Shown: positions 9,868 through 20,459, counted from the first letter of the stretch. The stretch is DNA of 63,967 bases from Chrysophaeum taylorii (GCA_029834535.1 JAQMWT010000543.1:1-63967), one strand, 5' to 3'. Program-made: numbers and translations. The notes: a model not told the origin generated them from the letters alone.

Positions 9868-11270
9868 GTGAGCGGACTCCTACGAGTCCCCACGGACGCC
9901 CCGACTCCGGAACTTCTGGTGAGCTCTGCTATGCTTCCGGGTGGTCCGTCTGGGCTCCCAAATAACATAGAAGCAAAGGTTAGAGGAGTGTCTGCGAGCC
10001 TGAGGGCGACTCAGACACTTAAGGTGGTGTTGGAAGCTCGAATGGGGGAAAGCGGCACCCGATGGGCTTTCGAGGCGCGTTCGGACTTGGCTATGCACTC
10101 CTCGGCCTTGGCTTTGAGTTGGAAGGCGTCTATGTCGTCGGGCTTCTTTTTTTTCTTGCGTGGCGCCTCACACGCGTTCTCGCTGCCGGGGGCAAACTTT
10201 GCACGAAGGCTCTCGGGGAGCCAGGAGAGGAGGATTTTCATGCCAAACTGGGCTTCGAGGTGTCAAAGGAGGGCGATCTTCCCGGCGTCCTGGGTTGTGT
10301 AGGCTCCGAGGCGTGTTTGCCAAGCTGCTCCTCGATGGCCTTTGCCGAGTAGCCCTTGATGGCCGAGACACCTTGCTTGAGGTACGAGAGCCGGAGTTTC
10401 TCCGCGGAGTTGGCGGCGCCAGGACAGCTTTGGAGGTCAGCAGATGTCAGGCGAGCGCCGCCGGCGTTGGGAGCTTCGGATTCTGGGTCGGCGTCCGGGC
10501 TGGCGTTGGTGGCAGGTGTGGCGCGTTTCCGAGAAGGCGGGAACAGCGTCAGCGCAGACGTGTTCAGAACCGTGGAGAGTTCGCCCGCCGGCGCCACGCG
10601 GGCGGCGTCCTGCTGCTGCTCCTGGTAGAGCTGGATCCAATAGAGGGGCTGGTTGAAGGGGGAGAGGCCGGACTTGGACCAGGCCTTGCGGTGGACCTCG
10701 GGCTAGACCGCAGCCCGCCACGCCTGGCTTAAGCACTCGAGCGTCTCTAGGAGATTCAAGGCGACGCGGCGTAGATCCGATCCTCACCGAGTTTTTTCTC
10801 CGACCACTTCGCGTCCTCGCCGTAAAGCGCGCTGCAGCTGTCCATGATCTTCTTGAGGCCGCGAGACTGACCGTCAGCCAAGACGCCCGCCCCGTCCGCG
10901 CTCTCCTTTTTGATCCAGAGCTCCCGGCGCTCCTCGAGTGGCAGCTCCGTCGTCGTCGGCGGCGGTGGCGGCGGCGGCGGCACGTTTTCTTTGATGATCG
11001 CCGCAATTTGGGCTTCCTTTATCGCCGCAACGCGACCCGCGACCGCCCTGTAGCTGACGCTCGCCCAGGCCGCAGTGTGTGGCCTGCGCCTTCTTCAAAG
11101 CGCTCGCGACAGGCCCCCCGATGGCCACGACACGCATCGCCGCCTCACGGACGAGCTTGGCCTTGTCGCGGCAGGCCATAGGCACTGCCTGCGATTCCAT
11201 GCCGTCGAAGGTATCGGTCGCAACTTATCCTTCAGAAACTCAAGGCCTTCACTACTTGAGAACAACAGGT
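9868..11270 (-). pseudogene. Degenerate GC-rich ORF, possible DNA-transposon protein
   Basis: The minus strand has several open stretches in shifting frames: 10874-11200 (GMESQAVPMACRDKAKL), then IKEAQIAAIIKEN and a run of prolines near 10980, then LEERRELWIKKES and LKKIMDSCSALYGE (10756-10983), then HRKAWSKSGLSPFNQPLYW (about 10650-10700), then 10238-10597 and a KKKKKPDDIDAFQLKAKAEE stretch (10011-10241). The A.xK[ST]GL.P.N string recalls the C-terminal end of pogo/Tigger-like DDE transposases, but this is a weak resemblance. GC content is well above the copia neighbours. Function is not assigned. Confidence 0.35.
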
Positions 11271-11329
11271 AACACTCTGAATGCTTTTGGCAAGAGAAGC
11301 CTTGAGAGAAGGTGGCGAATGTGAAGTAG

Positions 11330-11833
11330 TTAACGGTAACGGTGAGGAGATGGCTTGATCCTCAGGGATCTCACATATAGCGGGAACGTCATCATCCTCA
11401 GGATGTTCAGAAGAAGAAGGACTGATGCTCTTGCAGAACAGTGTTAAGGTATAATGCGGTGAGTAAGCGCGAATGGTTGATTTAGGATCTGCGGGATGAG
11501 ACTGCTCGATTGCAGTTCATCGAGGTGATCTTCACTGAATTGAGGTGTAGTAAAAGGGTCTTGGAGTGACTCAGTCTGTTGCAAGGATGGATGATGAGTC
11601 GTGCGAATTAACTCATGCTGAAGTTGAATGAGAGCATCATCGGGCAAGCCAAACGTTACGTCATGTTGGTCGTTCAGAGCGAGAGTGAGCCCGTTGAGTA
11701 GTTCACACACTTTGAATAAGATCACCTGCAGAATATTGGTGTTGGAAGTGGCTGGGAATAGTCGATTCTCCATGTCACTAATATTTGTGACAACATTGCG
11801 CAAGCCAGACCGCAATTCGGTATTCTCAGTTGT
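11330..11833 (-). pseudogene. ORF3 C-terminal fragment of an unseen copia copy
   Basis: The minus-strand frame 11444-11863 (NTELRSGLRNVVTNISDMENRL, then LIQLQHELIRTTHH) and the following stretch with SSSEHPEDDDVPA resemble the coiled-coil and acidic-tail region of ORF3 in Cop2 and Cop3, but weakly. Its N-terminal side is cut by an LTR fragment in the opposite orientation at 11834. Confidence 0.4.
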
Positions 11834-11927
11834 CCAGAGCGTTACACTATTTGTGCACGACACGGAGCTCTTCGCACCACTCTTCTTACTCCTTATACAT
11901 GAGGGTTTTCTATCCGTAATACGGCTT
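11834..11927 (+). repeat. LTR fragment of the Cop2 family
   Basis: This starts CCAGAGCGTTACACTATTTG, the exact start of the Cop2 LTR, and continues through ATGAGGGTTTTCTATCCGTA to ACGGCTT, then is truncated. A short piece of the SINE head (CCCTGCGATCGCTAACCG, about 11932-11966) follows; it is the variant seen in S8. Confidence 0.75.
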
Positions 11928-12149
11928 ATAAACCTTAACCCTGCGATCGCTAACCGTTGGTTGCGAGATGAGGTATTCCCCCTATTGAACGGCGCTATAT
12001 TATATTGCCAAAAATATAATATCGTTTTTTTCCCGTTTTATATTGATATTATATAGAAGCCATTTTTAAATAAAAAACGCCTATACAAAATTAGACAAAC
12101 CAACGACCAACAGCCCACCTTATATCTCACATATCTCGGAAATGCTCTC

Positions 12150-13255
12150 GTCGTCGAGCACTGCGGCGACGAAGGGGGCGTCATCGGCGACTGCGGCTGG
12201 GTCTTCGTAGTCGGAGCGTGGCAGTTGCTCAGCGTCTGGATGAGGAAGTCGCCGAGCTCCTCAGTGCACTTGTTGAGGAGGCGGAAGTTGATGTAGGTAA
12301 AGAGAAGGCGATGGACGGTGAGGGTGTAGAGGCGGTTGCGCGTCTAGGTGTGGATGAGCTTGTGGGTCTTGCAGACTCGCTCGACGTCGGCAGACTGGAC
12401 AGCCATCTCGCCGATGCGGATGGCGATGGGGGTGATCTTTGGGAATTGCTTGATGCCGGTGATTTGCCAGTCGTCGGCGACAGACATCATCCGCGACTGC
12501 TTGAAGATCTCGCGCTCGGTGGACGTCTTGAGTCGCATGTCGGCGGGCGGTTTGATGAGGGACTGCTTGCGTTCGATGAGCGCGCCCCACTGGCCCCGGC
12601 GGAGAGCGATCTGCTTGAGCTCGGTGAAGGCCACCTCGCGATCAGTAGAGTCTGGGTAGAACCGCTCGATTATCTTGATGCCGTGGTCTTCCCAGTCTGT
12701 CACATTAAGAAGCTCATCTTACGTCGGCGTTGTGAACGGTCTACCAGCCAGGCGAAGATGTGCAGCGAGTCCAGGAGACCAACCTGTGGCGATGGAGAAC
12801 GGGAGAGCGCATCCGACAACGAACTCGGTGATCGTCGCGGTGATGCGCTGTGGACGCGCGTCATCACAACGGTCAAAGCAGCCAGTGACCCGGGCCTGCT
12901 TACTCTTACTGCTCGCGGCTGGCTCAGACTCGGCTGTTCGCTTAGAGGGGATGCAGATCGATTCAGACATGGCGCACGTCACCAGTTCCGTGGCCCTCTT
13001 CTCCATAGTGCTCAAAAAGGCCCGCGTCTTCGTCGTACTGGTGGACTTGGCGACGGCGATTTTGACCTCATCAGTAGTAAACTTGCACCCAACAATATGA
13101 TCCGCCCAGTACGACGCCGTCCATGTCTGCGTCTCCTTCGAATAGGTGCAGCCATGCGCCGCACAAGAATACGTCGTTTGATTCTCGCAATTCGTAGGTC
13201 CCTTGACGACGTAGTCCGCGACGATGCTCTTTTTGCGACCAACCTTCAGGGCCAT
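12150..13255 (-). pseudogene. hAT transposase, internally deleted
   Basis: The N-terminal part (12719-13255) has a BED-type zinc finger pattern: YSCAAHGC, then W and DHIVGC, followed by ITEFVVGCALPFSIATG, the conserved block before the hAT catalytic core. The C-terminal part (about 12150-12703) has ERVCKTHKLIHTKTRNRL and LLFTYINFRLLNKC, the hAT dimerisation region. The intervening RNase H-like DDE core is almost entirely missing, so this is a deletion derivative that could not catalyse transposition. Confidence 0.7.
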
Positions 13256-13365
13256 CGACGCAACCGCCTCTCAAAAGTACTGGACAGCCAAGTACTGACG
13301 CGCTGAGAGGGTTTTCAAAGCGAAAATTGAAAAAATACAAAGGAAACGATATAATATTAAAATAG

Positions 13366-14374
13366 TCCTAACTACTAATCGACAGATGTTTGTTTGTTTG
13401 TCTGTTTGTTTGTTTGTTTGTCCCTCGATTTAGGGTAAGGATCAGGTAGGCGCGCGAGCCAGGCAGTGATCCTCCAAGCCGTCTACGGCGACCTCGCAGA
13501 CTGTTTCCACGACCCGCGGCGGCTCTTTCGGCGCGACATTCTCACGCCCCGTCGAAACGATGTTGTCGATGCTGACAGCGCGCGCATGACCGCGGCCTTT
13601 TTTTCCCGGAGACGAGGCGTCGGAGTTCTTTTCGGCTGACTAGGCTGGGTCGGAAGACGACGCCTCGCTCTTTACAGTAGAGTTTTCGACTCCCTGACAA
13701 CCAGCGGCATGCTGACTTTGATCGCGAGCTTAATGTCTTCGCAACCTCGACCCGTCGCACGGCCACTGCAACGGTACCAGATACATGATCGATCGCGTCG
13801 TTGTCACCGAGGCTCCTCCAACCTGTATCGCTTAAGGCCCGCCTACGCCAAACGATCAACAAGAGCCAGGGCCAGACGTCCCGCGAGGTCGGCGTCCTCT
13901 TGGCGAAGCCCGTCTTCTGGCACGTCCAGCTCGACGTGGCTCTCTGTCGATCGGCAACCCCGAGGATATCCTCTTCTGGGTCAACGACTCCACCCTACCC
14001 CACACGTGCTGCGCAATGCCGATAAGCCCCCTCCCGGCGTCTACACGCGCACTATAGGTGAACTTACTGGGACCACGTGAACTTACTGGGGTTTGAGATT
14101 GGGACTAGGTGGACTGAGTGACCAGGTGAAACTGGGACCAGGTGAACATACGGGGGTTTTCAGAGTAAAGGGTTTTTAGAGTAAACTCAAAGGTTGGCGG
14201 CGCGTGCGGACCAAAGCAGCTTAGATTGGCGGAGGCGAGAGCGACGAGCTCAAAGGAGTTGGTTAGAGCTAGGTGAACTTACTGACCAGGTGAACTTAGA
14301 TGAAACTTACTGGGATTAGGTGAACTTACTGGGGTTAGAGATTGGGACTCGGTGAACTTACTGGCCTGCACTTG
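13366..14374 (+). mobile_element. Helitron H1 (1009 bp, helicase-bearing fragment family)
   Basis: The 5' end is TCCTAACTACTAATCGACAG followed by a TGTTTGTT repeat; the 3' end is GTGAACTTACTGGCCTGCACTTG. The interior encodes, in broken frames, the C-terminal part of a Helitron/Pif1-type helicase: CLRNLDPSHGHCNGTRYMI, RQTINKSQGQT (helicase motif VI) and the PVF.H.QL.VAL.R block. The 3' third is rich in a GGTGAACTTACTGGGACC unit of about 19 bp. H2-H4 share the same ends. The 5' TC fits Helitrons; the 3' CTTG departs from the usual CTRR. Confidence 0.8.
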
Positions 14375-14446
14375 TATCGATATAAAACGAAAATATATTT
14401 TGGCCCGTTGTAAAAAACGTTTTAAGCTGTTCAATATTGACAATAA

Positions 14447-14872
14447 TTCCTCCTCTCGTGTTCAGTGCCAGTGGACACGGCAATCCCCCTCTGCAACGCA
14501 TCACTGGTTTGAACAGAAAAGGGTACCCCAGGAGAAGGCGCAGGTGGGGGGGATTGTTCGTAATCGGGAGGAGATTTATAGGTTAGATTAGGAAAGGTAA
14601 GTGTAGATGAGACACGGAGTTGGCCGTTCTCAGGATTAAGAACAACATCAGCTAAGTGGTTAGCACGAGGTGTCACCAGCGAGTCGATAACGTTAGCGCC
14701 ACATAAGTAAATGTAGGGACGACAGCGGGGTTCGTATTTATGAAAATCGTTCGATTCCAAATGCAGATAACATACAGAACCGAAGGGTTTTAGGTAGTCT
14801 TGTTGGGGAACATTATTTGTCCAACAACACTTGTTGGGGACTTAACACCTTATTGTAAATGCGTAGCGAAGA
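14447..14872 (-). pseudogene. Copia integrase C-terminal fragment
   Basis: The minus-strand frame 14431-14760 contains FHKYEPRCRPYIYLCGANVI, NHLADVVLNPENGQ and SDALQRG, nearly identical to Cop2 (24050-24350) and Cop3. Homology stops near 14872, where the Cop2 sequence would continue into the integrase core. It is cut on the left by the hAT insertion. Confidence 0.75.
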
Positions 14873-15090
14873 GTAATTTCAACTGTGTTACCCTTCAGCA
14901 GAGCGGTGGGCAGTGGTAGTCTGCCCTCGAATCTGTCTCCTAAAACGAGGACAGCCGGTGCGAATAACACAGCGTTTTCTTAAATCGAAGAGTGCGAAAG
15001 TTAAGGGAACCAACCCTAGAATAGAAGGTACTAACCCTAGTTCAAATTTTCTATCTCTACGCCCTCACAGATTGAACTCGGTGAGCGAAA
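14873..15090. repeat. Repeat C, also seen near 44.1-44.3 kb
   Basis: Shares interrupted similarity with 44110-44280: a GGCA.TGGTAGT...GCC block, a GACACAGCG-like block, and CCTAACCCTA followed by AATTTTCTATCTCT. There is no ORF. It could be the terminal part of an unidentified DNA transposon or retroelement, but two copies are too few to set ends. Confidence 0.35.
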
Positions 15091-15101
15091 TCTGGATCAA
15101 A

Positions 15102-15806
15102 CTAAGCAGGAAGCGTCTTGCCATCGACAAGAACATAGAGAATGTTCTGGACGGAGTCGTACGGCGGAAGAGTAGCAGAAAGAGTGACTCGATGGGATGG
15201 TGGGGAAGAAGATGTAGAGTGAACACCATCGGCGTTTTTGAACTTGTGGAATAAGCTGCGTGGAAGAAGCTTGGGAAAATGATCAGCGACCTGGTAGTGA
15301 GTAGGACACCAGAGAGGACGAATGACCGAGTTGGCCTGGTAGTCACGAATGCGAAATTCTCGTAAGTTGATATGACGAGAGGGAGCACTGACTTTAGGGT
15401 GATTAGCGACATGTAGTGCGCTAGCGTTATCAATAAGCAGGGGAATAGCGTGAGCTTGATCACGTGAAAACAAATAAGGGTGAGAGGAGAAGAGTTTGTG
15501 GAACCACGGACATTCATCGGCGGCTGCGTTGGCGGCGATGAGTTCGGCTTCCATGGTGCTTTTGGCAGTAAGGGTTTGGCGTTTGCTAGACCAGAAGACG
15601 AGATTGCCAAAAACGAAAATACAGGCACCAGAATGAGATCTTAAGCGAGGGTCAGAACGGTCAGCGAAACTGGCATCAGTAAAACAAATAATGGGCGAAC
15701 GAAGATGATGCAGTTCAGAATATGTGCTGGTCAGATGCTGAATAAAGGGCGTAATAGAGAGGCTGTCGGATGAATAGTCGAGATAATCATGCGGAGTACC
15801 CTTCAA
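15102..15806 (-). pseudogene. Copia RNase H (CopE)
   Basis: 234 codons. It has the RNase H aspartate (CFTDASFADRSDPR), the S.SGACIFVFGNLVFWSSKRQ block, the catalytic glutamate in STMEAELIAA, an LLIDNASALHVA block, INLREFRIRDY and the C-terminal YQVADHFPK in the place of the copia ADxLTK signature. It differs clearly from the Cop1-Cop4 lineage. It ends at 15102 with DGKTLPA and a stop. CopE was split by the insertion of Cop2 at 16928. Confidence 0.8.
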
Positions 15807-16927
15807 ACCGCGAAGTAAAACATATAAGTGCAGAAGGTGGGTCTACTCAGGGTTGTGCATACCCCTGCAGCATTTGTTGCACAAAGCAGTAATATCTGGG
15901 CGACATGTGAGAGACAAGTAAATACTAGTGCCACAGTAGTGAGGGAAATATTTGCGTAGTATTTCTAAAGTGGGAGCCTAGTCAGAGAGAAGCTTAGCAG
16001 AAGGCTTTTGAGTGAGATGTCCGAGTAGGGGACGTCCATAGTATGGAGGTTGAGTTTATGCTCGGCGAGCATCTTGTTTATCTTCGCTACTACATTCATA
16101 GTGAGGTGACCAGCGGCGACATTGTAGAGTACATCGATACCAAGGAAGGATCTGATGTTATCATGCCACGTACCTTTGCCGTATTCCTTCTCCAGAGCGG
16201 TGCGAAGAGATGTAATTTTGGCAGTGTTGGTTCCAGTGATCAATCGGTCATCGACTGAGACGGATAGTATAACCCATCTGTTGATAGATCGATCCCAACT
16301 GATATAGAGGTAAGTATCGACTTGTGAGCGTTCGAATTCATGTTGTCGAAGAAAAGAGTCGAGCTTAATGTTCCACAACAAAGCTGACTGTTTGAGACCA
16401 TAGAGAGCCATGACGAGTCGGAGAGCTAACTTGGAAACTGGGTGGTTCTTCTGTATCTGATGGATAAGATTTTGCGAGACACGTATTCCTCGAGGTAAGT
16501 CAATTCATACCGGGCGGTCGAGTGCCGATTGGATGAATGCCTGGGGAATGTCCACATGCGCGACCGGGAGCTTGTGCTTGACAGCGATGGCGAGCAATAA
16601 CCGGTTGGTGGCGAGCATTGCGGTTGGTGAGGATGTGGCATAAAAGTCAATGTCTACACGTACCAAGAAACATCGGGCAACTAGACGAGCTTTGTAGCGG
16701 TCTGGGGTGCCGTCAGCAAAATACTTGATCTTCAGCACGAGTTTCGTCGAGATAGACGAACGGTCTGGCGGTAAAGGCTCAAGCTTAAAGACGCCGTTGG
16801 AGCACAATCCTTCAATTTCTTTGCGAATCGAAGCAATATGCTTTAACTTGTCTTCTTCACTGAGTCCTTTGAGTTCGACAATCTTCTCGGGCTCATAGAC
16901 AATATCTTCAGCAGCCACGAGTTGTTG
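15807..16927 (-). pseudogene. Copia reverse transcriptase (CopE)
   Basis: From 16920 leftwards: EDIVYEPEKIVELKGLSEEDK, LVLKIKYFADGTPDRYKARLV, the VAHVDIPQAFIQSAL aspartate motif, then in another frame MALYGLKQSALLWNIKLD and LSVSVDDRLITG, a variant of the YVDD catalytic motif. At least two frameshifts separate the parts (16505-17005, 15965-16411). The N-terminal edge is precisely where Cop2 inserted: the reading frame resumes on the far side at 32362. Confidence 0.8.
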
Positions 16928-17333
16928 GAGAGATTTGACCCTCTCCGGGTACATGGTAGAGACTGCGTGCAGTCTTAGGCGTGTACATACCATTCCGCTT
17001 GTCACATGCTACTACACAAGGTAGGGATTTAGGCCCTACCTCCTTAAGGAAATTAGGTCCCATAGAAGCGTTTACACTGACAACGAGGAACGAAGTCACT
17101 GTTAATTAAACAGAAAACCCCGTACCTAACGGTACGCACCTGGTGGCCTACTCCGTGTTGGAAGAGAGCTTCAGACTGTATTCTTCATAGTCATGAAATA
17201 AATAATTGCGGAAGGGTAAGGAAGGAGGAAGGTATAAGGGAAAGCCGTATTACGGATAGAAAACCCTCAGGTAGGAGTAAGGAAAGTGGTGCGAAGAACT
17301 CCAGTGTCGTACACAAATAGTGTAACGCTCTGG
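16928..17333 (-). repeat. 3' LTR of Cop2
   Basis: 406 bp. In element orientation it starts CCAGAGCGTTACACTATTTG and ends GGTCAAATCTCTC. It contains a near-perfect hairpin AGACTGCGTGCAGTCT and the palindrome-like CTGTTAATTAAACAG. A GAGGGGGT polypurine tract lies immediately upstream in element orientation. It holds the empty Helitron site corresponding to H3 (near 17198/17199). Confidence 0.85.
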
Positions 17334-17408
17334 ACCCCCTCAACGTGTGGGAACTGCTTTATGCATTCCAGACGTTCATGAGTGAGAAGCTTGTGTACGA
17401 TACATGAA

Positions 17409-17772
17409 CTAAACTAACTAACTTCAGACCTCTCCCGAGCATGGGAGCCAGGCCGGACCGACAGGTGCCAGTCCGGAATCACGGGCCTGTAGACGAGGAG
17501 CGCCGAAAGGTCGGTCGGCGGAGAGTGACCATCAAGCTTGTCGCCATACGACGAGGAGACCGCGATGTGACTGACAACCAACTCGTCGATAACCTTCCGT
17601 CTTCGCCCCCCGGCCATACCCCGTCCCACTGCGAACGTTCCGGCTGCCAACCGGCCCGCCCGGGAGGCGAATAGGTGCCAACCTACGCCGGGAGGGCGGA
17701 TGCCCTCGCAAGGCTCAGGATTCATGAGGCACCGTCCTCCATCGCAACCACAGTCGGCGATCAGGGTAAGGG
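17409..17772 (-). mobile_element. SINE-like element S2, left arm of an inverted pair
   Basis: A full-length copy in minus orientation (tail CTAAACTAACTAAC at the left, head at 17772). Its outer flank reads ATACATGAA and its inner flank AGACAATA. These do not match each other, but each matches the flank of S3. It lies in the 3' end of Cop2 ORF3. Confidence 0.8.
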
Positions 17773-17939
17773 ATATAAGACAATAGTGATGATGAATTGG
17801 ACCTTACATCTGACATTGTGGATGCTGATTCGTTACGTAATGTAACAACACGTCCAACCTCCTCCTAATGTTAATTGTAATGTAACCTCATCGTTTATGT
17901 TGTTGTTTTATGTTTATGTTACTCGATGCTTTCATGTAC
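17773..17939 (+). pseudogene. Inverted segment of the Cop2 ORF3 tail
   Basis: Read on the plus strand, opposite to Cop2, this encodes DNSDDELDLTSDIVDADSL and then RNVTTRPTS, which aligns with the Cop3 ORF3 tail (DNSEDGLDHTSDVVDTDT, LRNITTRSTS). The rest of Cop2 ORF3 is on the minus strand and stops at KKLEDNN at S3. The segment has therefore been turned round between S2 and S3. The target duplication AGACAATA now sits at its left edge and TTCATGTAC at its right edge. Confidence 0.8.
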
Positions 17940-18310
17940 CCTTACCCTGATCGCCGACTGCGGTTGCGATGGAGGACGGTGCCTCATGAATCCTGAGCCT
18001 TGCGAGGGCATCCGCCCTCCCGGCGTAGGTTGGCACCTATTCGCCTCCCGGGCGGGCCGGTTGGCAGCCGGAACGTTCGCAGTGGGACGGGGTATGGCTG
18101 GGGGGCGAAGACGGAAGGTTATCGACGAGTTGGTTGTCAGTCACATCGCGATCTCCTCGTCGCATGGCGACAAGCTTGATGGTCACTCTCCGCCGACCGA
18201 CCTTTCGGCGCTCCTCGTCTACAGGCCCGTGATTCCGGACTGGCACCTGTCGGTCCGGCCTGGCTCCCATGCTCGGGAGAGGTCTGAAGTTAGTAGTTAG
18301 TTAAGTTAGT
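17940..18310 (+). mobile_element. SINE-like element S3, right arm of an inverted pair
   Basis: Full-length copy, head CCCTTACCCTGATCGCCGAC, tail GTTAGTAGTTAGTTAAGTTAGT. The left flank is TTCATGTAC, matching (as reverse complement) the outer flank of S2. The right flank TATTGTCT matches the inner flank of S2. S2 and S3 are almost identical and opposed, giving a long inverted repeat with a spacer of about 167 bp. Confidence 0.8.
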
Positions 18311-19434
18311 TATTGTCTTCGAGTTTCTTTAATTCTGGAGAGGAAGCGCCATGATCTTCGAACCGGTCGTTAGTGGTAGTGTTGTTTATAGTAGTCGCGT
18401 CGCAGAGATCAGCAAGTGGTGACATGACAGAAGACAAGTAGGACATAGCAGCAGCAGGTGGTAGAGTGCGCAGTTCTGTAGCAGGAATAACACGATCCTG
18501 TGCATCAGACATAGCGGTGTGTAAACCAAAAGGTGTATTTTCGATTAGGAGTTGTTGTGTCTCCTCAAAGGTGTTTGGAGGAGACTGTTCATCTGAAGCA
18601 ATAATGGACTTGGAGATAAGGTGAGCTGAAACAGCAAGGGTGGGTAATGTAGCGTCCTGGTGCATCTGGTAGTTAGAAAACAAATCATGCAAGAGTGACA
18701 CATGTTTCGTGTTATCGGATAACTGTGCGGTGAGAGCATCGTTAGCACTCTGAAGTTGAGTGATAGTCTCCAAAGCATCGGAAATTCGTTGGTCACGTTC
18801 GGATAGTTGCATATCACGCTTAGCGATGTGCAAAGAAAGAGACTGGATTTCCTCATTTAGAAGTCGTGAAGTTTCTGGTACATCATCGAGAGTTTCATTA
18901 TCGAAAGGCTCAGCTGTGGGATTAAGCACAGCTTGTTCTCGCTCAACTTCAGACAATTTAGTATCGGAAAGGAGTCTATTATTACAGAAGGGTAACCAGT
19001 TTGGATAAGCACATTTTTGAATGCTGTCTGGTGGTCTGGGACTAAACTACGGAAGTAGTCCACCATCGGCGGCAACGTCTCACGATAAGAAGTATGAATC
19101 TGACGTGATACATCATTAACGAAACACTCAATGAGAACGGACAAGAGTTCGTCGGGGTTTGTGATGACACATACTTTGTCTTCGACGGACTGTAACAGTG
19201 ACCAAGACGTGATGAGTACTTCGAGATTGCGATTGAGATATGTGGAAGCTGTAAACGAAGAGGGAGATTATCCTCGTCGGGGCTGACTATTTTGTCAGAG
19301 CATTCGACATCGTGAGCAGTCAAATATTTTAGTAGCGCGTCTTTGAGTAGCTTGTTAAGCGGAATGGACTTTCCAAAGCGCAGAATAGCAGCTCGAATAT
19401 GAGCAGAGGGATCGTTATTGCATGATAAGCAGAA
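18311..19434 (-). pseudogene. ORF3 C-terminal half (Cop2)
   Basis: From the Helitron H2 edge leftwards: FCLSCNNDPSAHIRAAILRF (third cysteine pair), a WSLLQSVEDK block, NPDELLSVLIECFVND, then 18306-18956 with a predicted coiled coil (LLNEEIQSLSLHIAKRDMQL), then VIPATELRTLPPAAAMSYLS and an acidic tail ending KKLEDNN at SINE S3. Frames shift around 18857-19144. The domain order equals Cop3 and CopA. It has no recognised family. Confidence 0.65.
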
Positions 19435-20459
19435 CAAGTGCAGGCCAGTAAGTTCACCTACTCCCAATCTCTAAACCCAGTAAGTTCACCTGTTTCTGTT
19501 AAGTTCACCTGGTCAGTAAGTTCACCTAGCTCACACCAACTCCTTTGAGCTCGTCGCTCTCGCCTCCGCCAATCTAAGCTGCTTTGATCCGCACGCGCCG
19601 CCAACCTTTGAGTTTACTCTAAAAACCCTTTACTCTAAAAGCCCCAGTATGTTCACCTGGTCCCAGTTTCACCTGGTCACTCAGCTCACCTAGTCCCAAT
19701 CTCCAACCCCAGTAAGTTCACCTGGTCCCAGTAAGTTCACCTACAGTGCGCGTGTAGACGCCGTGAGGGGGCTTATCGGTATTGCGCAGCACGTGTGGGG
19801 TAGGGTGGAGTCGTCGACCCAGATGAGTATATCCTCGGGGATGCCGATCGACAGAGAGCCACGTAGAGCTGGACGTGGCAGAAGACGGGCTTGGGAAAGA
19901 GGACGCCGACCTCGCGGGGCGTCTGGCCCTGGCTCTTGTTGATCGTTTGGCGTAGGCGGGCCTTAAGCGATACAGGTTGGAGGAGCCTCGGTGACAACGA
20001 CACGATCGATCATGTATCTGGTACCGTTGCAGTGGCCGTGCGACGGGTCGAGGTTGCGAAGACATTAAGCTCGCGATCAAAGTCAGCATGCCGTTGGTTG
20101 TCAGGGAGTTGAAAACTCTACTGTAACGAGCGAGGCGTCGTCTTTCGACCCAGCCTAGTCAGCCGAAAAGAACTCCGACGCCTCGTCTCCGGGAAAAAAA
20201 GGCCGCGGTCATGCGCGCGTTGTCAGCATCGACAACATCGTTTCGACGGGGCGTGAGAATGGCGCGCTGAAAGAGCCGCCGCGGGTCGTGGAAATAGTCT
20301 GCGAGGTCGCCGTAGACGGCTTGGAGGATCACTATCTGGCTCTCGCGCCTACCTGATCCTTACTCTCGCGCCTACCTGATCCTTACCCTAAATCGAGGGA
20401 CAAACAAACAGACAGACAGACAGACAAACAGACAAACATCTGTCGATTAGTAGTTAAGA
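19435..20459 (-). mobile_element. Helitron H2 in ORF3 of Cop2
   Basis: 1025 bp with the same termini as H1 in minus orientation (5' TCTTAACTACTAATCGAC at 20459, 3' CCTGCACTTG at 19435). Removing it joins GACAAG to TTCTGC and restores the ORF3 frame as NRLDKFCLSCNNDP, which has the same length as SCLDTHRLPCSEDP in CopA. No target duplication is present, as expected for a Helitron. It carries the same decayed helicase remnant. Confidence 0.85.

Larger units (their letters stand above)
11984..14446 (-). mobile_element. hAT-type DNA transposon remnant with Helitron H1 nested in it
   Basis: Bounded by an 8-bp duplication with one mismatch, TTCCCCCT (11976-11983) and TTCCTCCT (14447-14454). In Cop2 the matching target (ATTCCCCCTCTCGTGTTCAG, 24008-24027) is uninterrupted, so the flanks are one copia integrase site. 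Ends share ATTGAACRGC in inverted orientation, offset by about 10 bases at the right end. Eight-base duplications are typical of hAT. The interior encodes hAT transposase pieces and carries Helitron H1 (13366-14374). Confidence 0.6.

Noticed and set aside
13388..13424. TTTG/TCTG repeats as a telomere or CRISPR-like array
   Set aside because: Units are 4 bp without unique spacers and lie at the 5' end of each Helitron copy, so they are element-borne microsatellites.
13709..14080. ORFs starting MLTLIASL in the Helitrons read as a possible independent gene
   Set aside because: They are out-of-frame pieces over the helicase remnant; the NKSQGQT motif lies in another frame, so the region is decayed helicase.
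17441..18270. ORFs of 77-136 codons repeated at several places (starting MGARPDRQ or MNPEPCEG)
   Set aside because: They are frames through the SINE-like repeat. They occur in every copy irrespective of context and are shortened by its truncations.
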